The notes beneath the pieces were generated by a model that saw only the letters and a list, made by a program, of their open reading frames with translations, was not told the DNA's origin and made no database searches. From Geosiphon pyriformis (taxonomy: Eukaryota > Glomeromycota > Glomeromycetes > Archaeosporales > Geosiphonaceae), in the NCBI GenBank assembly GCA_016748015.1, contig JAAOMT010000128.1, positions 1,627,043 to 1,691,042 of the forward strand: DNA of 64,000 bases, given 5' to 3'. Position numbers and translations under genes: made by a program. This document shows positions 1 to 10,775 of this stretch, in pieces. Each line of letters starts with the position of its first letter. The first letter of the stretch is position 1.

Positions 1-815
1 CAAACCGAATCGAGAAGCTCTCTCAAGTTTTTTATCTGTCTCAGTGAGTTGGCCTCCAAATCGCTCAGCACGTTTTTTTCTTCTTTCTAACTCGGCGTTC
101 ACATCAGAGTTAGAAGATTGCTTTGGAGGAGCGGAGAATGATGCATTAAATGTAATTTTTTTGCATGTGAATCCGGTGGGCTTAGTAATTATTTCTGACT
201 CGCTCTGGATAGGAGCTAACTCAACATTAGGGGTTGATTTTGAAGTGATTGATGGTTTTTTGTTGTCGTAAGGTGTCGAACCTAGTTCAGCCTTAGACTT
301 TTCGACAGATTTATCTTTTGCAGAATTATTTGAGAAAGTGGGTGAACTAGGCGAGTTTAATGATTCTAGCTCGGCATCTTTTCCAAAGTCGTTAAACTCG
401 CTTTTAAAGGTAATGTGTTCAGATATTAATCTAATTACTCCAAACTTTCAAAATCATTGTTTATGAAAGAGCAGGCTTACTCGGTTGTTAGCTTTATATC
501 GTCCCAGTCAAAGTCACCATCAAGCGCTGAGTTAGGATCACTCGGCGCGTTGAGGATTTCTTTTTCAAATAAATCAGTGTCATTATTTTTGTTTTCATTT
601 TCAGGGGGACCTCCACCATTGGTTATATTGTTGTCATTATTGTTGAGGTTGAGGTTATTACTCTCCTCGGTTAATTTCGAAATACTGTCTTCAGTAGCCA
701 AAAGACGAAAAATCAGGTCTTCCTTTTTACCGGAAGTGGCAAGACCCTTTTTAGCAAGTAGTTCCTTCAAATCAGCCACTTTAAGAGAACGAAGTTTCGC
801 TTCTGTGGTAGACAT
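1..815 (-). CDS. THO1: Tho1/SARNP-like mRNA export factor, two exons, 3' end outside window
   Basis: Exon 1 is 815 down to 481 and exon 2 is 430 down to 1, continuing past the window start. The ATG at 815 opens a SAP domain (about residues 8-42, with LRSLKVADLKELLAKKGL). An Asn/Asp/Glu-rich linker follows. Exon 2 encodes Tho1/MOS11-type C-terminal motifs, RRKKRAERFG and KKLERASRFG. In this family the SAP domain binds nucleic acid, and the RFG repeats bind RNA and the DEAD-box export helicase Sub2/UAP56. The protein is nuclear and works in mRNP packaging and export. The splice is phase-consistent: exon 1 ends in GA and exon 2 supplies A, giving one open frame of 255 codons so far, already longer than the roughly 210-220 residues of yeast and human proteins. 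Both exons are free of the stop codons that fill the rest of the window, so this is very likely a working host gene. Assignment is by motif only. Confidence 0.85.
431..480 (-). other. Intron of the Tho1-like gene
   Basis: This is a 50-nt GT-AG intron on the minus strand. The donor is GTAAGC at 480-475 and the acceptor is AATTAG ending at 431. Without splicing, exon 1 would terminate at once in GAG-TAA. Splicing restores a frame that runs into the diagnostic RFG motifs. The length is typical of fungal introns. Confidence 0.8.
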
Positions 816-2211
816 TTAGCTGAATGTACGGTTTTGAGATAGAGAAATTTAATTAAAAAAAATCAAGTTTCGCTTTGGAAACTTAGCACTATACGTATTG
901 TATTACAGGTTCGATTTTTGAACTGGTAAAACTTGAAAGTTTTGCTGATACTTGATTTTTCAATTATTTTTTTTTACTCCTATCAAAATACGCACTTAGG
1001 ATATAGATTGCTAAAGTGTAATATCCTAACTCCTTGTGTGAAAATATTAAAAAGATTTGCTTAATAATGCCTATCAATAAATTACTAATCAGTTCAAGTC
1101 GCGAAAATAAATACCACACCTTTTTCTCTTCTCACCTTCATCTTTCCCGCCGCCTCCACCACCTCTGCTACCAAGAAAGGTTATTTTTATGCTTGAGCAA
1201 AGCAAAAAGAGGATCCCGAGCGACGAAAGCAACTCCTCTTGATTTCAACCTCTTTGAATATATCTTTTTTATCTATTTTGCAAAATTTGATACTATAATT
1301 TTTAATGCATATTGATAATAATACATTAGAGAAAAATCCAGAATATAAGATAAAAATCCAATTAAAACATAATTGTTATTTGTTTTAAAGGTTTAAATGA
1401 TATTCATAAAACAGATTTTTGAATTTAACAATAAGGTATAGTCTCAACTCAAAATATTAATAAATTTGATTATAATGTTAAATTATTTATAGTAAATTTA
1501 TTGTTTGAAAATGGTAATCATTATTTTGTATTTTACAATTTTTTAATTGCTTAATTAATTTTTTGTTTTTAATTGTTTTATTTGAATTTTTATTAAAAAA
1601 TTTTATTAATTGAAAATTATGTTAAAAAACTTATTAATTGAAAATTAAATGTGTTTATAATTTATTGTATTTATAATAATCATAAAATATTTAAAATTAA
1701 CATTGGTTTTTAAATTTTTTTAATCATAATTAAAACAAAAAATAAAATAAAAAAATTATTTTTTGTAATTTTTAAAAATATATTATTTAAAAAGCTTTTT
1801 TAAAGTTTAAGTTGGTTGTATTGGCTTTATTAATTAGGTTTATTATTATGTTTTTTAGTATTTTGATTACTTTAATTATTAAATTGTTAAATATTTCTTT
1901 TGTTTTACATATTAAATTACAAAATAATTATGTTATATTAAAAAAAAATTGTATTTTTGTTAATAAGTTGAATAAATTACATAAAAAATTGGTAAATAAA
2001 AATTAAAAATAATAAAAATATATATTTTTATAATAATTTAGTTGTTAATAAAATTTTTAATAAGATATTAGCTTTTTAAAAGTTTTAATATCTTAAAATT
2101 AAAAATAATACAAATAATATTATCAAATAATTAACTAAAATAATTTGTAATAATAATAAAAATTTATGTTTTTAATTATTTGTTTATTATTATTAATAAC
2201 AATTAATATCA
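816..2211. other. AT-rich intergenic region upstream of the Tho1-like gene
   Basis: This region holds the presumptive promoter and 5' UTR of the minus-strand gene (about 816-1000), but I see no clear core element. A loose inverted repeat (AAAAATCAAGT near 855-867 and ACTTGATTTTT near 948-960) flanks about 80 bp. From about 1320 to 2211 the DNA is nearly pure A/T with homopolymer runs. The short open frames there have no recognisable content and I do not call them. Confidence 0.6.
1120..1262. other. GC/CpG-richer island of unknown function
   Basis: About 140 bp stands out from its A/T-only surroundings. It has a pyrimidine-rich stretch containing CCCGCCGCCTCC, then a segment with several CpGs (CCCGAGCGACGAAAG) bounded by AAAGAGGAT and ACTCCTCTT, which could form a short stem. 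It could be a fragment of a dispersed repeat, a small RNA, or an upstream exon or UTR. Nothing in it matches a family I can name. Confidence 0.3.
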
Positions 2212-2280
2212 AAAAAACTTCTTTCTCTCCTTTGTCCAAATTCCCAAAAAAGAATCAAAGTTTTTTGAAAGAAGTTTTTT
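2212..2280 (+). repeat. 5'-terminal inverted repeat (hairpin) of LINE-A
   Basis: AAAAAACTTCTTTC at 2212-2225 pairs with GAAAGAAGTTTTTT at 2267-2280 around a loop of about 41 nt. The same arrangement is at 59023-59088 in LINE-B, so it belongs to the element. It would form a stem at the 5' end of the transcript. Confidence 0.6.
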
Positions 2281-3013
2281 TTTACAATTCAGTATAATAA
2301 ATCCAAACTCTTTATTCTTGACTATGAGATCACTGTTGGCTGTAATATTGCTGTTATAAAGAAGACTGCTAAGATTTCTGGTTCTAGTAATGGCTTTAGG
2401 CCTGTTCTTCCAAGAAAAAAAAAGAGAGATGGTGTTTTAGAAAATGGTTCTGATGATAAGATTGTTGGTCCTAAGATTCAAGTTAGTTGTTTATAGGGTT
2501 CAGAGACTGGTGACACCACTGAGTCTAATAGCATTAATATGAAAAAAAAATGTCTGGTGAAAGAGACCAGTTTTGATTATAGTGAAAGTAGTACTATTGC
2601 TGGTGATCTTAATCAAACACCTATTGGTTCAAAAGTTAAAACTAATGTTACGGGATGGTTTTCTTGTTATATTTAATTGCTGATATCCCGCTTTAATTGC
2701 AATCAGTCTTTCGTGAGTTCCTCAATTCTATTTGTGTGATAATGTCACTGTTACACTGAAGGCTTTTTTTTTACTGTTGCGATGTAAGTTATTCTTTAAT
2801 TCTTGATTGTTGTGTGTGTTTATGTACTCCTTCTCAGAGGCTGAACTGAAATCTACCCACTGTCTGGGGTCTTCTCTGAGGCTATCCTTGCAATTGCCTG
2901 ATGTGTTTCTCTAATCTAGAAACACAGAATGTTAATGGTCTTTAGCGCTTTTCTAATTCTCACAATAAAGCTTTTATCAATTAGTAAAAATGTGAATAAT
3001 CTTGATCAAGGAT

Positions 3014-3033
3014 NNNNNNNNNNNNNNNNNNNN
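3014..3033. other. Assembly gap of 20 Ns
   Basis: Twenty N bases lie inside the Fam4 solo LTR. The true gap size is unknown, so the LTR length (808 including Ns) is approximate. Confidence 0.99.
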
Positions 3034-3277
3034 TTGTGATAGTTCAGTTTTAAATATTCTTTTTCATTTCTTTTTGATTTTAAAGGTTTCTTGGGATATT
3101 TAATTTGAAAGTATGATTTAAAGTGGAGTTTGTTGGATAAAATTGGATCTATTGCTTGATAAGTTATGATTTTTATTACTTGATTGATTCTTTCCCAATA
3201 TTAAAACTACTGTATATATACATGTTTGTAGTTCTACGAGAAAATACTTTCTTTTTGATATTTCAACCTGGTACTTG

Positions 3278-3354
3278 CTGCTATCACCAGTTGGTGTTGG
3301 CTGCTATTGTGAACTGGTGCTTGCCACTATCGCGAGATGGTGTTTGCTACTATG
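3278..3354 (+). repeat. 23-bp tandem repeat in the Fam4 LTR
   Basis: There are three 23-bp units (3278-3300, 3301-3323, 3324-3346) and a partial fourth. Each has the pattern CTATNNNNNNANNTGGTGNTTG, and the first contains the palindrome CACCAGTTGGTG. The same array occurs in reverse complement in the Fam4 copy at the window end. Confidence 0.75.
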
Positions 3355-4947
3355 TTAATCATTACCTTTCTAAGATTATTACTGTGCTATATTATGATTG
3401 AATAGTTTGTATTATTTTTATGATTCTTTTTGCTAAATTCTTAAACCGTAACACTAAGAAGACATTAGGCAAATCTTTGAGTAAAATTAATTTTTCTTTA
3501 AATAACAATAAAAATAATGTTCTCTTAGATGCTCTACTGGAATTCTCCCTACCTTTAAAGAATCTGGTCAACATCTCTGTTCATAAATTTTTCACTTTGG
3601 ATATTGGTTTAAACAAGGTGATTGGAAAATCTTCTCAAAAAAGCTTCAAGTAGTCAGAAAGTTGTTTTCGAAGATCAATGGTTTTGAGGAGGCCTCTACC
3701 CTCTCAAATTTGCTGAGATCATCAGAGTAACATTCACTTCTGAATCAAGTTTGGCACAGGCTTCTAAAAAGGCTGAAAAAGTAAAGATTTTGGTAAACTC
3801 TGATCTCAGAAAATTATTTGAGCATTCAGATCGGGCTGTAATGTTGAAGGAAATTCCAATTGGTATATTAACTGAGGCTGTGCATGCTGTGCTATCCCAG
3901 TTTGGCATAATTAAGTCGATTAAGATGCAATTGGTGGGGCTGTGGCAGAAAGCAGTGGTTGAATTTGAACAGGTTGAGTATGCTGATTTGGTTGCAGCAT
4001 GTTGGTCTATCCTAATTGGGAAAGATGCAGTGCATGTTGCTAAGTCTAATGTAAACAAAAAATTATGGAATGTAAGAAATGTCCACAAAGCTCTTTTATA
4101 TACTTTGCCAATGGAAACCAATACACATGATATCTGAGATTATATTACTTTGGTGGGTGAGTATCATTGACTATTACCTGGTCACTTATGCTCAGACCAG
4201 GTGTGCTGCTGTTTGTTTTGATTCTGCTGAGTCACTGAATGCTGTCATGGAAACCATGTTTATTCTAAAAAAGGCCAATCTGTGCTGGTCTTGTCTTGTT
4301 CCGGCTAAGTGTGCCAAGTATGAAAAATTAGGCCATATATCTTTGTCTTGTTCTGTTGGTAGAAATAAGGATGTTTTATCTGGTATTTTATTACATAAAA
4401 CTCTCTCTGATTCTGATAAAAGCAGACTGGCTGCTATCTATGCTAAACACTCAGCTCTAATTGCTCATCCAGTTTCTTTTGGTGGTGTCTCATGAGTGCA
4501 GATTGCTGGTGGGTTTTTTCTTTTTTCTCTCTCTGTTCAGAATGTTTTGTTAAATGCTGGCTCTTTTTCAGAGATAAAGCCTACCCTACTGGTGTCTTTG
4601 GAATTAAATGATAGGTTTGTCACTCTTGAGCACAGTCTTGCCAATCTTACAGAGCATGTTAATATGCTGGCTAAGAGGTTGAACACACCTGAGCCAACAG
4701 TTTCCCAGCTTAGCTCTGGACATTAGTCATTAGTGACCTCTTCATTACAGAATCAAGAGACGGATATAGTGATGAATGAGAGTTTGGGTGTGGCCACTAG
4801 TGGAAAGACTGTTGTGGGAGTGGTGGTTTTCAATTCTTTAGTTATCTCAAAAATGGAGGAAACATTGAACAATCTTTCAATCACAGTTATGAGCTCTTTG
4901 GCTAAAATAGACAATGCTGGTTCAGTTTTTACTCCTCTTCTTTCTCA

Positions 4948-7900
4948 ATGAGTAATAAAATCTAGAAAGTTGTCACTTGCAATGTTAGAGGAATGAACAA
5001 TCCTGCAAAGCAGAGAGATATAATTTATTGGCATAAGGAAATGAACAATTTGGTTTTTATTATTACTGAGACTAAATTAAAAGATAAGGTCTGTCCATGG
5101 ATTATAAACAAGTTTGATAGTGTTCGTGTTTTTACTTCTGGTATGGACTCTGGTTACTTGGGTTCAGGCATTGCTATTATTATGAACAATTTTTTGGCTA
5201 GTCACATGTGTAAAGTTTCTGAGGTGTCTGGTTGGATCCTTTTTGTCAAGTTGCTTTTTAAGAATAAGCTTTCTGTGATGATTTTGGGGCTGTATGCTGG
5301 TGCTTCTTTGGTGGTTTGGTTCTCTCAGGCTGGTAACATCAATTCTCTTATTGCAAAGGCTGTAAATGAGTCTTTTTTTGTGATTCTTGGTGGTGATTTT
5401 AATGAGGATAATTCTCATAAGTGCACTAGTTTCAGAAAGTGCTTTGATTTGAGTCTGGTCAATGCTTTGGCCAGAAGCTCATTTGATAAGATACTGACAT
5501 GGTACAATTTTTGTAGTGTTGCTAAAACTATTGATTATATGTTTATTTCTTTAAATTTGGTCAATGCAATAGTTGATCACAATGTGGCTAGTGTTAAGGA
5601 TTATTTTAATACCAATTATATGGCCATTTTTGTTTCTGTGAGTCTGAGTGGTTTGCTGAATGCTCAGCTGTTCTTGTTGCACAAGCAAGCAAACAGAAAT
5701 TATTGGAAGTTTGACATCAAAAATGCCAATGAAAAGAAGTGATGCAAATTTAGAAATGTTACAGCTGCTAATGCTGCTATGTTTTCAGATGCATTTGTGG
5801 AGGCTAAGAGGTTTTCAGATCCAGATGCAATGTGGAATGTTGTTCGCAAGGTCATGATTTTTTCAGCCAATGGAACATTCAGAAAGAAATGGTTTAAAGA
5901 TTATAACAGTGTTTTTACCAAAAAATTTTTTAGGTTTTATAAGCTGGAGTTGCTGGTGTTCAGGCTGGTTAAGACTTCTTGTTTGGTTTCAAATGTGGAT
6001 TTCGCTTTACTGCTGAATACATGGAACAGACTTGACTCTAAAAGTGCAGCAGAAGTGAGATCTTTTTTTTTTCAGGATCTTGATTTTGGTGCTATTTACT
6101 TTGGACTGGTGAAAGCAAGAAAGTCTTACTGTTCTTTAAAATTGCTGAAATTCAAGTGCATTGAGGAATCTTACATCAAGCAGGCCATTACCAGTAGAAT
6201 GAAGAGTTTTAAATTAGAAAAGGGTCATATCATCAAAAGTGTGTTGGAGTGTTTTTTTTACAAAATGGTGTTGAATTATTTAATTGTAGGTGATGAGTTG
6301 GTCTTAGAGCCTGACTTGGTTAAGTCTAGGGTAAATGAGATTATGGAAAAGTGAACTAGAAAACATGGGGTGGTGTCTAATATCTCTGATGATTGAATTC
6401 ACCAATATCAACTTTTGAATTATGTTTTTGATGGTGCATTTTCTGATGTAATGTGTTTGATTGGTTTTGATGAAATGTTTGCTGCAGTCTCGAATCTGCC
6501 TAATGGAAAAGCAGCTGGTCTCTCTGGCATCTCTAATGAATTATAGAAACACTGTAACAAATCAGTTTTGGATATGCTATTGGTGCTCTTGAATCTGTAT
6601 CTGACTTGTAAATCAGTACCTGGACCTTGGAAGAAAGCTTGGGTTTTAATAATTTTTAAGCCATATGAATAAAAAGGTGTTCTTACAAATATCTGTCCTA
6701 TTGCTTTGATTGAAATGGCTCACAAAATCCTCTTTAAGATTCTTTTGGATAGGATTTCTTCAGCTTGCAGCACTCATAAGATTTTGCGTGAGAACAATTT
6801 CTTTGTTTTAAAAAGTATGATAATGCAATTGCCTATTTTTGCCATCAGCTCAGTAGTTGAAGATGCTTTGGAAAAGAACCATGAACTGTGGCTGGTTTTG
6901 CAAGACATATGTAAAGCTTATGACTCTATTGGTTGGGTACATCTCAAGAGAAGTTTGGTTAGAATCAAAATGTATAACAGGTTTATTAGATTTTTTAGTA
7001 GCATTTACAATAACCATGTTAACAGAGTGATGATAGACTTTGAATTGACTAATAGGTACTGTTGTTACCAGACAAAATTAGAGATATTATTTAGCATGAA
7101 ATTATCTTTACAATTCCTATCATTAATTAACATATATTATTGTTTCAAATTATCACTTAGTATATTAGCAAAATGTCCAAAATTATTATTTAATTAATAA
7201 CCTAATTTGTACATAACACAAATGTAACCTAATTGCGATGATCAATCATGCAATATCCCGAACTATATAACATTCAAAAGTTCACTGAAATTTATAGAAA
7301 TTCACCAAAATAATTGATAGTTCACCGAAATATCTAATAGTTCGCAGAAATAACTTGTAGTTTGCCAAAATGTATTTTTAGTTCAGCGAAATTGTAGAAA
7401 ATAGCAAAGTTCAAGTTTATAGAATAGTGTTATGACAAGTTGTATAAAAGAAAAGCTTTTCTTTTTGAAAAAATATATCTTACTTTAGATTTATCACTTA
7501 GAACCATTCCTATACACACAAAAAAGAAATAAATATTAAATAATTTGAAAAACCAAATTTTTTAAATTATTGCACTTGGAAAATCCTCAAAAACACAACT
7601 AACAGTTTGAAATTGATTAGTTACCAATTTCAGTAGACTGTTAAAACACTTCCAGGCCTGGATCCAAAATGACTTTAACAAATCAATTCCTCATTTCTTC
7701 TTTTTCTTTCCTTTTCTTTTATTTTCTTTTCTTTTATTATCATAATCATTAGGGTAGCCTACAGACGAGATTCCTGTAGAAGAGTTGACTTTTACAGTAA
7801 AAGTAACTATACACAATTTAGTGAGCTTCCAGACAAGCAATTCCTGGGAAAGAGTTGACGTTTACTACAATGTAACTATACAAAGTAACTGGCACAGAAT

Positions 7901-10631
7901 TGGCCATTCCACTCATAAGCCCAGCAAGTTCAAATTATAGGAGATAATTTGAAGATAAATTCAGTTACTGAAGGTTTAACCACATCCAGAAAATATGAAT
8001 TCACAGCAAACAAGCATCGACAACATTTAAGAAAAGAGACCAAAAAACCTCCGATAACACCATGTTTATGATGGGTTGGACCAAGGAGAAGTTTTTTTGT
8101 CTTTCTTTTGGCACATATTCTATGATTCACTTCTATGTGAGGTCAAAAAACAGGAGAATGTATATGATTACAGGTTGAATTCTTATTTCATCTTCAAGTC
8201 TAGTCAAGTGGAATCTCAGGCTGGATTGACTTCATTTTTCGCTGCTAGTGCTTTTGTTGACAATACAATTTGGGTTGATAATAGTTAGATTACTACACAA
8301 TACATCCTCAATGTTGCTAGTGAATTCTTCAGTTATAATGACATTTTCATAAATAATGACAAGACTGTGGCCATCTCTATTAACTGCCAGATTTCAGACC
8401 CTTATCTGACTGTCAATGGTTTATCTATTTCTGTTACAAAAAAGGAGAACCTTATTATTATTTGGGTATTTTCTTGTCTTCCGAGAGTCTTTCAAAACCT
8501 AACTTGGCTAAAGCACATTAAGATGTTCATTTTTTTGTCAATTTTGTCTTAAGAAAGATGATCTCGGATAAACAGTTTGCATATTTGGTCTTAGCAGTTT
8601 TTTTTCCTATTATCAGTTATAGGACTCAATTCAGTTTTGTTCCTATTAGTGTTTATAATAAATAGGATGCTCTGGTTTGCAAAGACTTGAAGTCTAAATC
8701 TGGTCTTTCACTCAATTTCCCCAATGATGCAATTCATCATTCTTCTTTGTATAGTTTAAAAACTTTTGAACAAATTCAGACTGAGAGCAAATTGGCATCT
8801 CTTGTTTCCTTTGCAAATTCGCTAGGTATTTTGGGTTGGTTATTTTCTCACAGATTTTATGATCTCCAGATTCTTAGCTGGTGTTCTCAATACTCTCTAT
8901 AATTTCCAGCTCAAATTAGAGTCAACTTCTCAAACAATTTTCTGGTAGATATGGTCTGCATTTTTTCTAGATATAATTTGTTCTTAGGTGGATTTCTAAC
9001 CAGTGCATTTCATTTTTGGGGTGATATTTTTATGTCTCTTGTACTTGGCAATCATAATTATTATAAGTATGTCTTCTCCTTTCAGTGTTATGGGGTTGCC
9101 TTTGTGGACCAGCTGTGTGATAAACATGGCACTGTTGTTAGTTGGACAACCTTTAAGTAGTGAAAATAGTTGGACTCTTATGGCTCTGTTCTTATCTGAT
9201 TCGAGCTTTTTGTTTGTTTTTTTGGAGGTGAGGTTTCTCCTTCTGTTTGTCCTCCATCTTTGGATGGTTTCTTTTCTTTTGATATTCTTTAATCTCATGA
9301 TTTTGATATTGTTGGAGTTAATTTGTTGCATGTTGATACTGCTTGTCTTCTTGTGTACATGAATAGATCTCTGAGTGGTCTGGAAACTTCTGGTATGATG
9401 ATGCTGTTGTTTTCTTTGAGGATGTTGGTCTGGGTATAGGTGTAAGAATCTCTGGTTTGGTTTCTTCTATGATGATAGAGTTGCAGATTATTGCTCTGGC
9501 TCTTAAGTGTATTTCTTCTTCTTGCTCTGTTAACTTGTTTTCAAACAGCCAGACTGCTTTGGATGCTTGCAAGGCAGAGTCTATGCTAACTCATCTGGAT
9601 TTCAGGAATCGTGTTGGATTGAGCATTGCCATATTTCTAATGTCATTTGTCAAAAAAATTTGGATGTTAATTGGATCAAAGTTAAAGGACACTCTGGTGT
9701 CTCTGGTAATAAGTATGCTGATGCTCTTGCCAGGGCTGCCATCTTTTCTAATTGGCACTTACCTCACATGATCAAGGAACACTTTTTTAGAGCTGGAGGC
9801 ATAACTGTTTCTGGTAATTTTAGGCATTTTGTTCATTATATTTTCTGATCTATTAACTGTGCATGTTGGAAGATTGGTTCTGGTTCCTGGGTCATGGTAG
9901 ACAGCCTGCATGCTAATATTGATTGGTCCAAATCTTTGTTAGTATGGCACCCTAATTTTCACTTGACTGCAGGTTTTACCAGTGTGCGCACTGTCGGCTT
10001 GCAGTCATATTTTATGAAAACATTATATTATTGCCTTCCTGTTGCAGTGTACAAATAACTCTATAATAGGTGTTACCTTGGTGTGATTTGGTTGTTTTGT
10101 GGTGATGTTGAGATTTTGAACCACGTTTTTTCTTGCTCTTTTGATATTGCTGGTTGTTTTTGGCTGGTAGAAAATCATGCATCTGTTTAAGAGACACAAT
10201 TGGGTTTATCTTGCTATTTCTCTTGTGTTTTGCAGTTGTTGTTTACTTGTGTTTCTGATGTTGTTGTTGGTACAGCTTTGTGTAAAGGCTTTGTTTTTAA
10301 TAAGTGGTATTAAAAGTCTTTTTTTGTTTTCAAGAACCCTAAAGTTGTGACTCAGAACATTGTGTCCTTTGTGCACAAATTTTGTCTTGCATTTAGAGAT
10401 AATATCTGGCTGGTGTGAATCAAATACCAAGCTGTTATGAAAAAAAGTGGTCTGATCTTGCGTGATAGTTCCATATCTGTTTCAATTTCTGATCTTTCTG
10501 TGGTGCTCTCAGCTGGAGTGGTTAGGTTATTGAGTATTGTTGATGCATTTAGTGTTAGTTTCAGATTTCGTAAGTCTTGTTTGTTTTTTCTGAATACTGG
10601 GGACATGTTATCTGTTTATATAGGTGTCTAA
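4948..10631 (+). pseudogene. LINE-A ORF2 (endonuclease-RT-RNase H polyprotein) remnant
   Basis: The ATG at 4948 overlaps the ORF1 stop (ATGA). The endonuclease/exonuclease/phosphatase domain is about 4980-5700 (TCNVRGMNNPAKQ, ITETKLKD, LGGDFNEDN, IDYMFIS). RT runs from about 6420 to 8550: NLPNGKAAGLSGISN, a fingers region, and the palm at about 8253-8264, which reads FVDN rather than the FVDD seen in LINE-B, so the second catalytic Asp is lost. RNase H is about 9380-9760 (IELQIIALALKC, and VKGHSGVSGNKYAD near 9672-9722), split by a frameshift. The C-terminal region (NHVFSCSFD near 10110) ends at TAA/TAG stops around 10631. Many stops, mostly at expected Trp or Arg, and a Fam1 solo LTR between RT halves make it non-functional. 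Confidence 0.85.
7063..8059 (+). mobile_element. Fam1 solo LTR inserted in LINE-A RT
   Basis: This 997-bp copy of the Fam1 LTR starts TGTTACCAGAC and ends GATAACA, in the same orientation as the LTRs at 26894 and 36756. LINE-A RT coding resumes immediately after it (GLDQGEV-type motif at about 8075). The flanks CTGT (7059-7062) and CCAT (8060-8063) are not identical, but both are one CpG transition away from CCGT, consistent with a decayed 4-bp duplication. It carries the AGTTCNCCGAAAT tandem repeat characteristic of Fam1. Confidence 0.9.
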
Positions 10632-10775
10632 TGTTGTCTTGATTGGCTTGAGTGGCTGGTTATATGTAGCAAATACATGACTTGCATCTAGTTTAAATTA
10701 TTAATGTAATGTATAGTACTAGGTCATATTTAGACTTCACTCATTAAATGTTAAAAAAAAATAATAATAATAATA
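10632..10775 (+). repeat. LINE-A 3' UTR and A/TAA tail
   Basis: A short 3' untranslated stretch follows the last ORF2 stop. It ends in an A-run (about 10753-10760) and then TAA repeats to about 10775, marking the element's 3' terminus. Confidence 0.7.

Larger units (their letters stand above)
2646..3453 (-). mobile_element. Fam4 solo LTR inserted in LINE-A ORF1
   Basis: The ends are TGTTACGG (2646) and CCGTAACA (3453), an 8-bp perfect terminal inverted repeat, flanked by the 4-bp target duplication CTAA (2642-2645 and 3454-3457). LINE-A sequence resumes directly after it. The inner 182 bp at the right end (3272-3453) is the reverse complement of the window's last 182 bases with one difference seen. 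It contains 20 Ns. I see no coding capacity. I call it an LTR because Fam1 and Fam2 LTRs share the TGTTAC/GTAACA ends and 4-bp duplications; a short inverted-repeat DNA element is the alternative. Orientation is set to match the copy at 63819. Confidence 0.75.
2320..4951 (+). pseudogene. LINE-A ORF1 (nucleic-acid-binding protein) remnant
   Basis: The N-terminal part (to 2641) is low-complexity and rich in Lys, Ser and Gly. It is split by the Fam4 LTR and resumes at 3454. The best piece, about 3751-4135, reads like an RRM-type fold (VLSQFGIIKSIKMQLVGLW, then AACWSILIGKDAVHVA), matching LINE-B. A single zinc knuckle follows at about 4310-4351, but its second cysteine is tyrosine (CAKYEKLGHISLSC). 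The C-terminal part (4500-4951) looks helical. In this family ORF1 binds the element RNA to form an RNP. Stops and frame changes break it. Its stop codon TGA (4949-4951) overlaps the ATG of ORF2. Confidence 0.75.
2212..10775 (+). mobile_element. LINE-A: decayed non-LTR retrotransposon
   Basis: It starts with a conserved 5' motif shared with LINE-B (AAAAACTTCTTTC then CTCCTTTGTCC) and ends in an A-run followed by TAA repeats at about 10751-10775, typical of target-primed reverse transcription. Order: ORF1 (RRM-like region, one zinc knuckle), ORF2 (endonuclease/exonuclease/phosphatase, RT, RNase H, C-terminal His/Cys region). Two solo LTRs interrupt it, at 2646-3453 and 7063-8059. Many in-frame stops and a mutated RT active site mean it is dead. 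I could not find a convincing target-site duplication. The endonuclease plus RNase H plan fits the I/Tad/Jockey range of clades; finer placement needs a tree. Confidence 0.9.

Noticed and set aside
44-271. Plus-strand open frame near the window start
   Set aside because: It is antisense to exon 2 of the Tho1-like gene, whose minus-strand frame contains recognisable RFG motifs.
457-819. Plus-strand open frame of about 120 codons
   Set aside because: It is antisense to the SAP-domain exon; its Ser/Leu-rich translation is a shadow of the real gene.
895-930. tRNA T-arm-like string (GGTTCGATTTTTGAAC)
   Set aside because: No acceptor stem, D-arm or anticodon arm can be placed around it.
1034-1315. 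93-codon plus-strand open frame over the GC-richer island
   Set aside because: No domain, an A/T-rich tail and no relation to a known protein; the island itself is reported but not as a gene.
1812-2006. 64-codon open frame rich in Leu, Ile and Lys
   Set aside because: It lies in nearly pure A/T sequence where such hydrophobic frames arise by chance.
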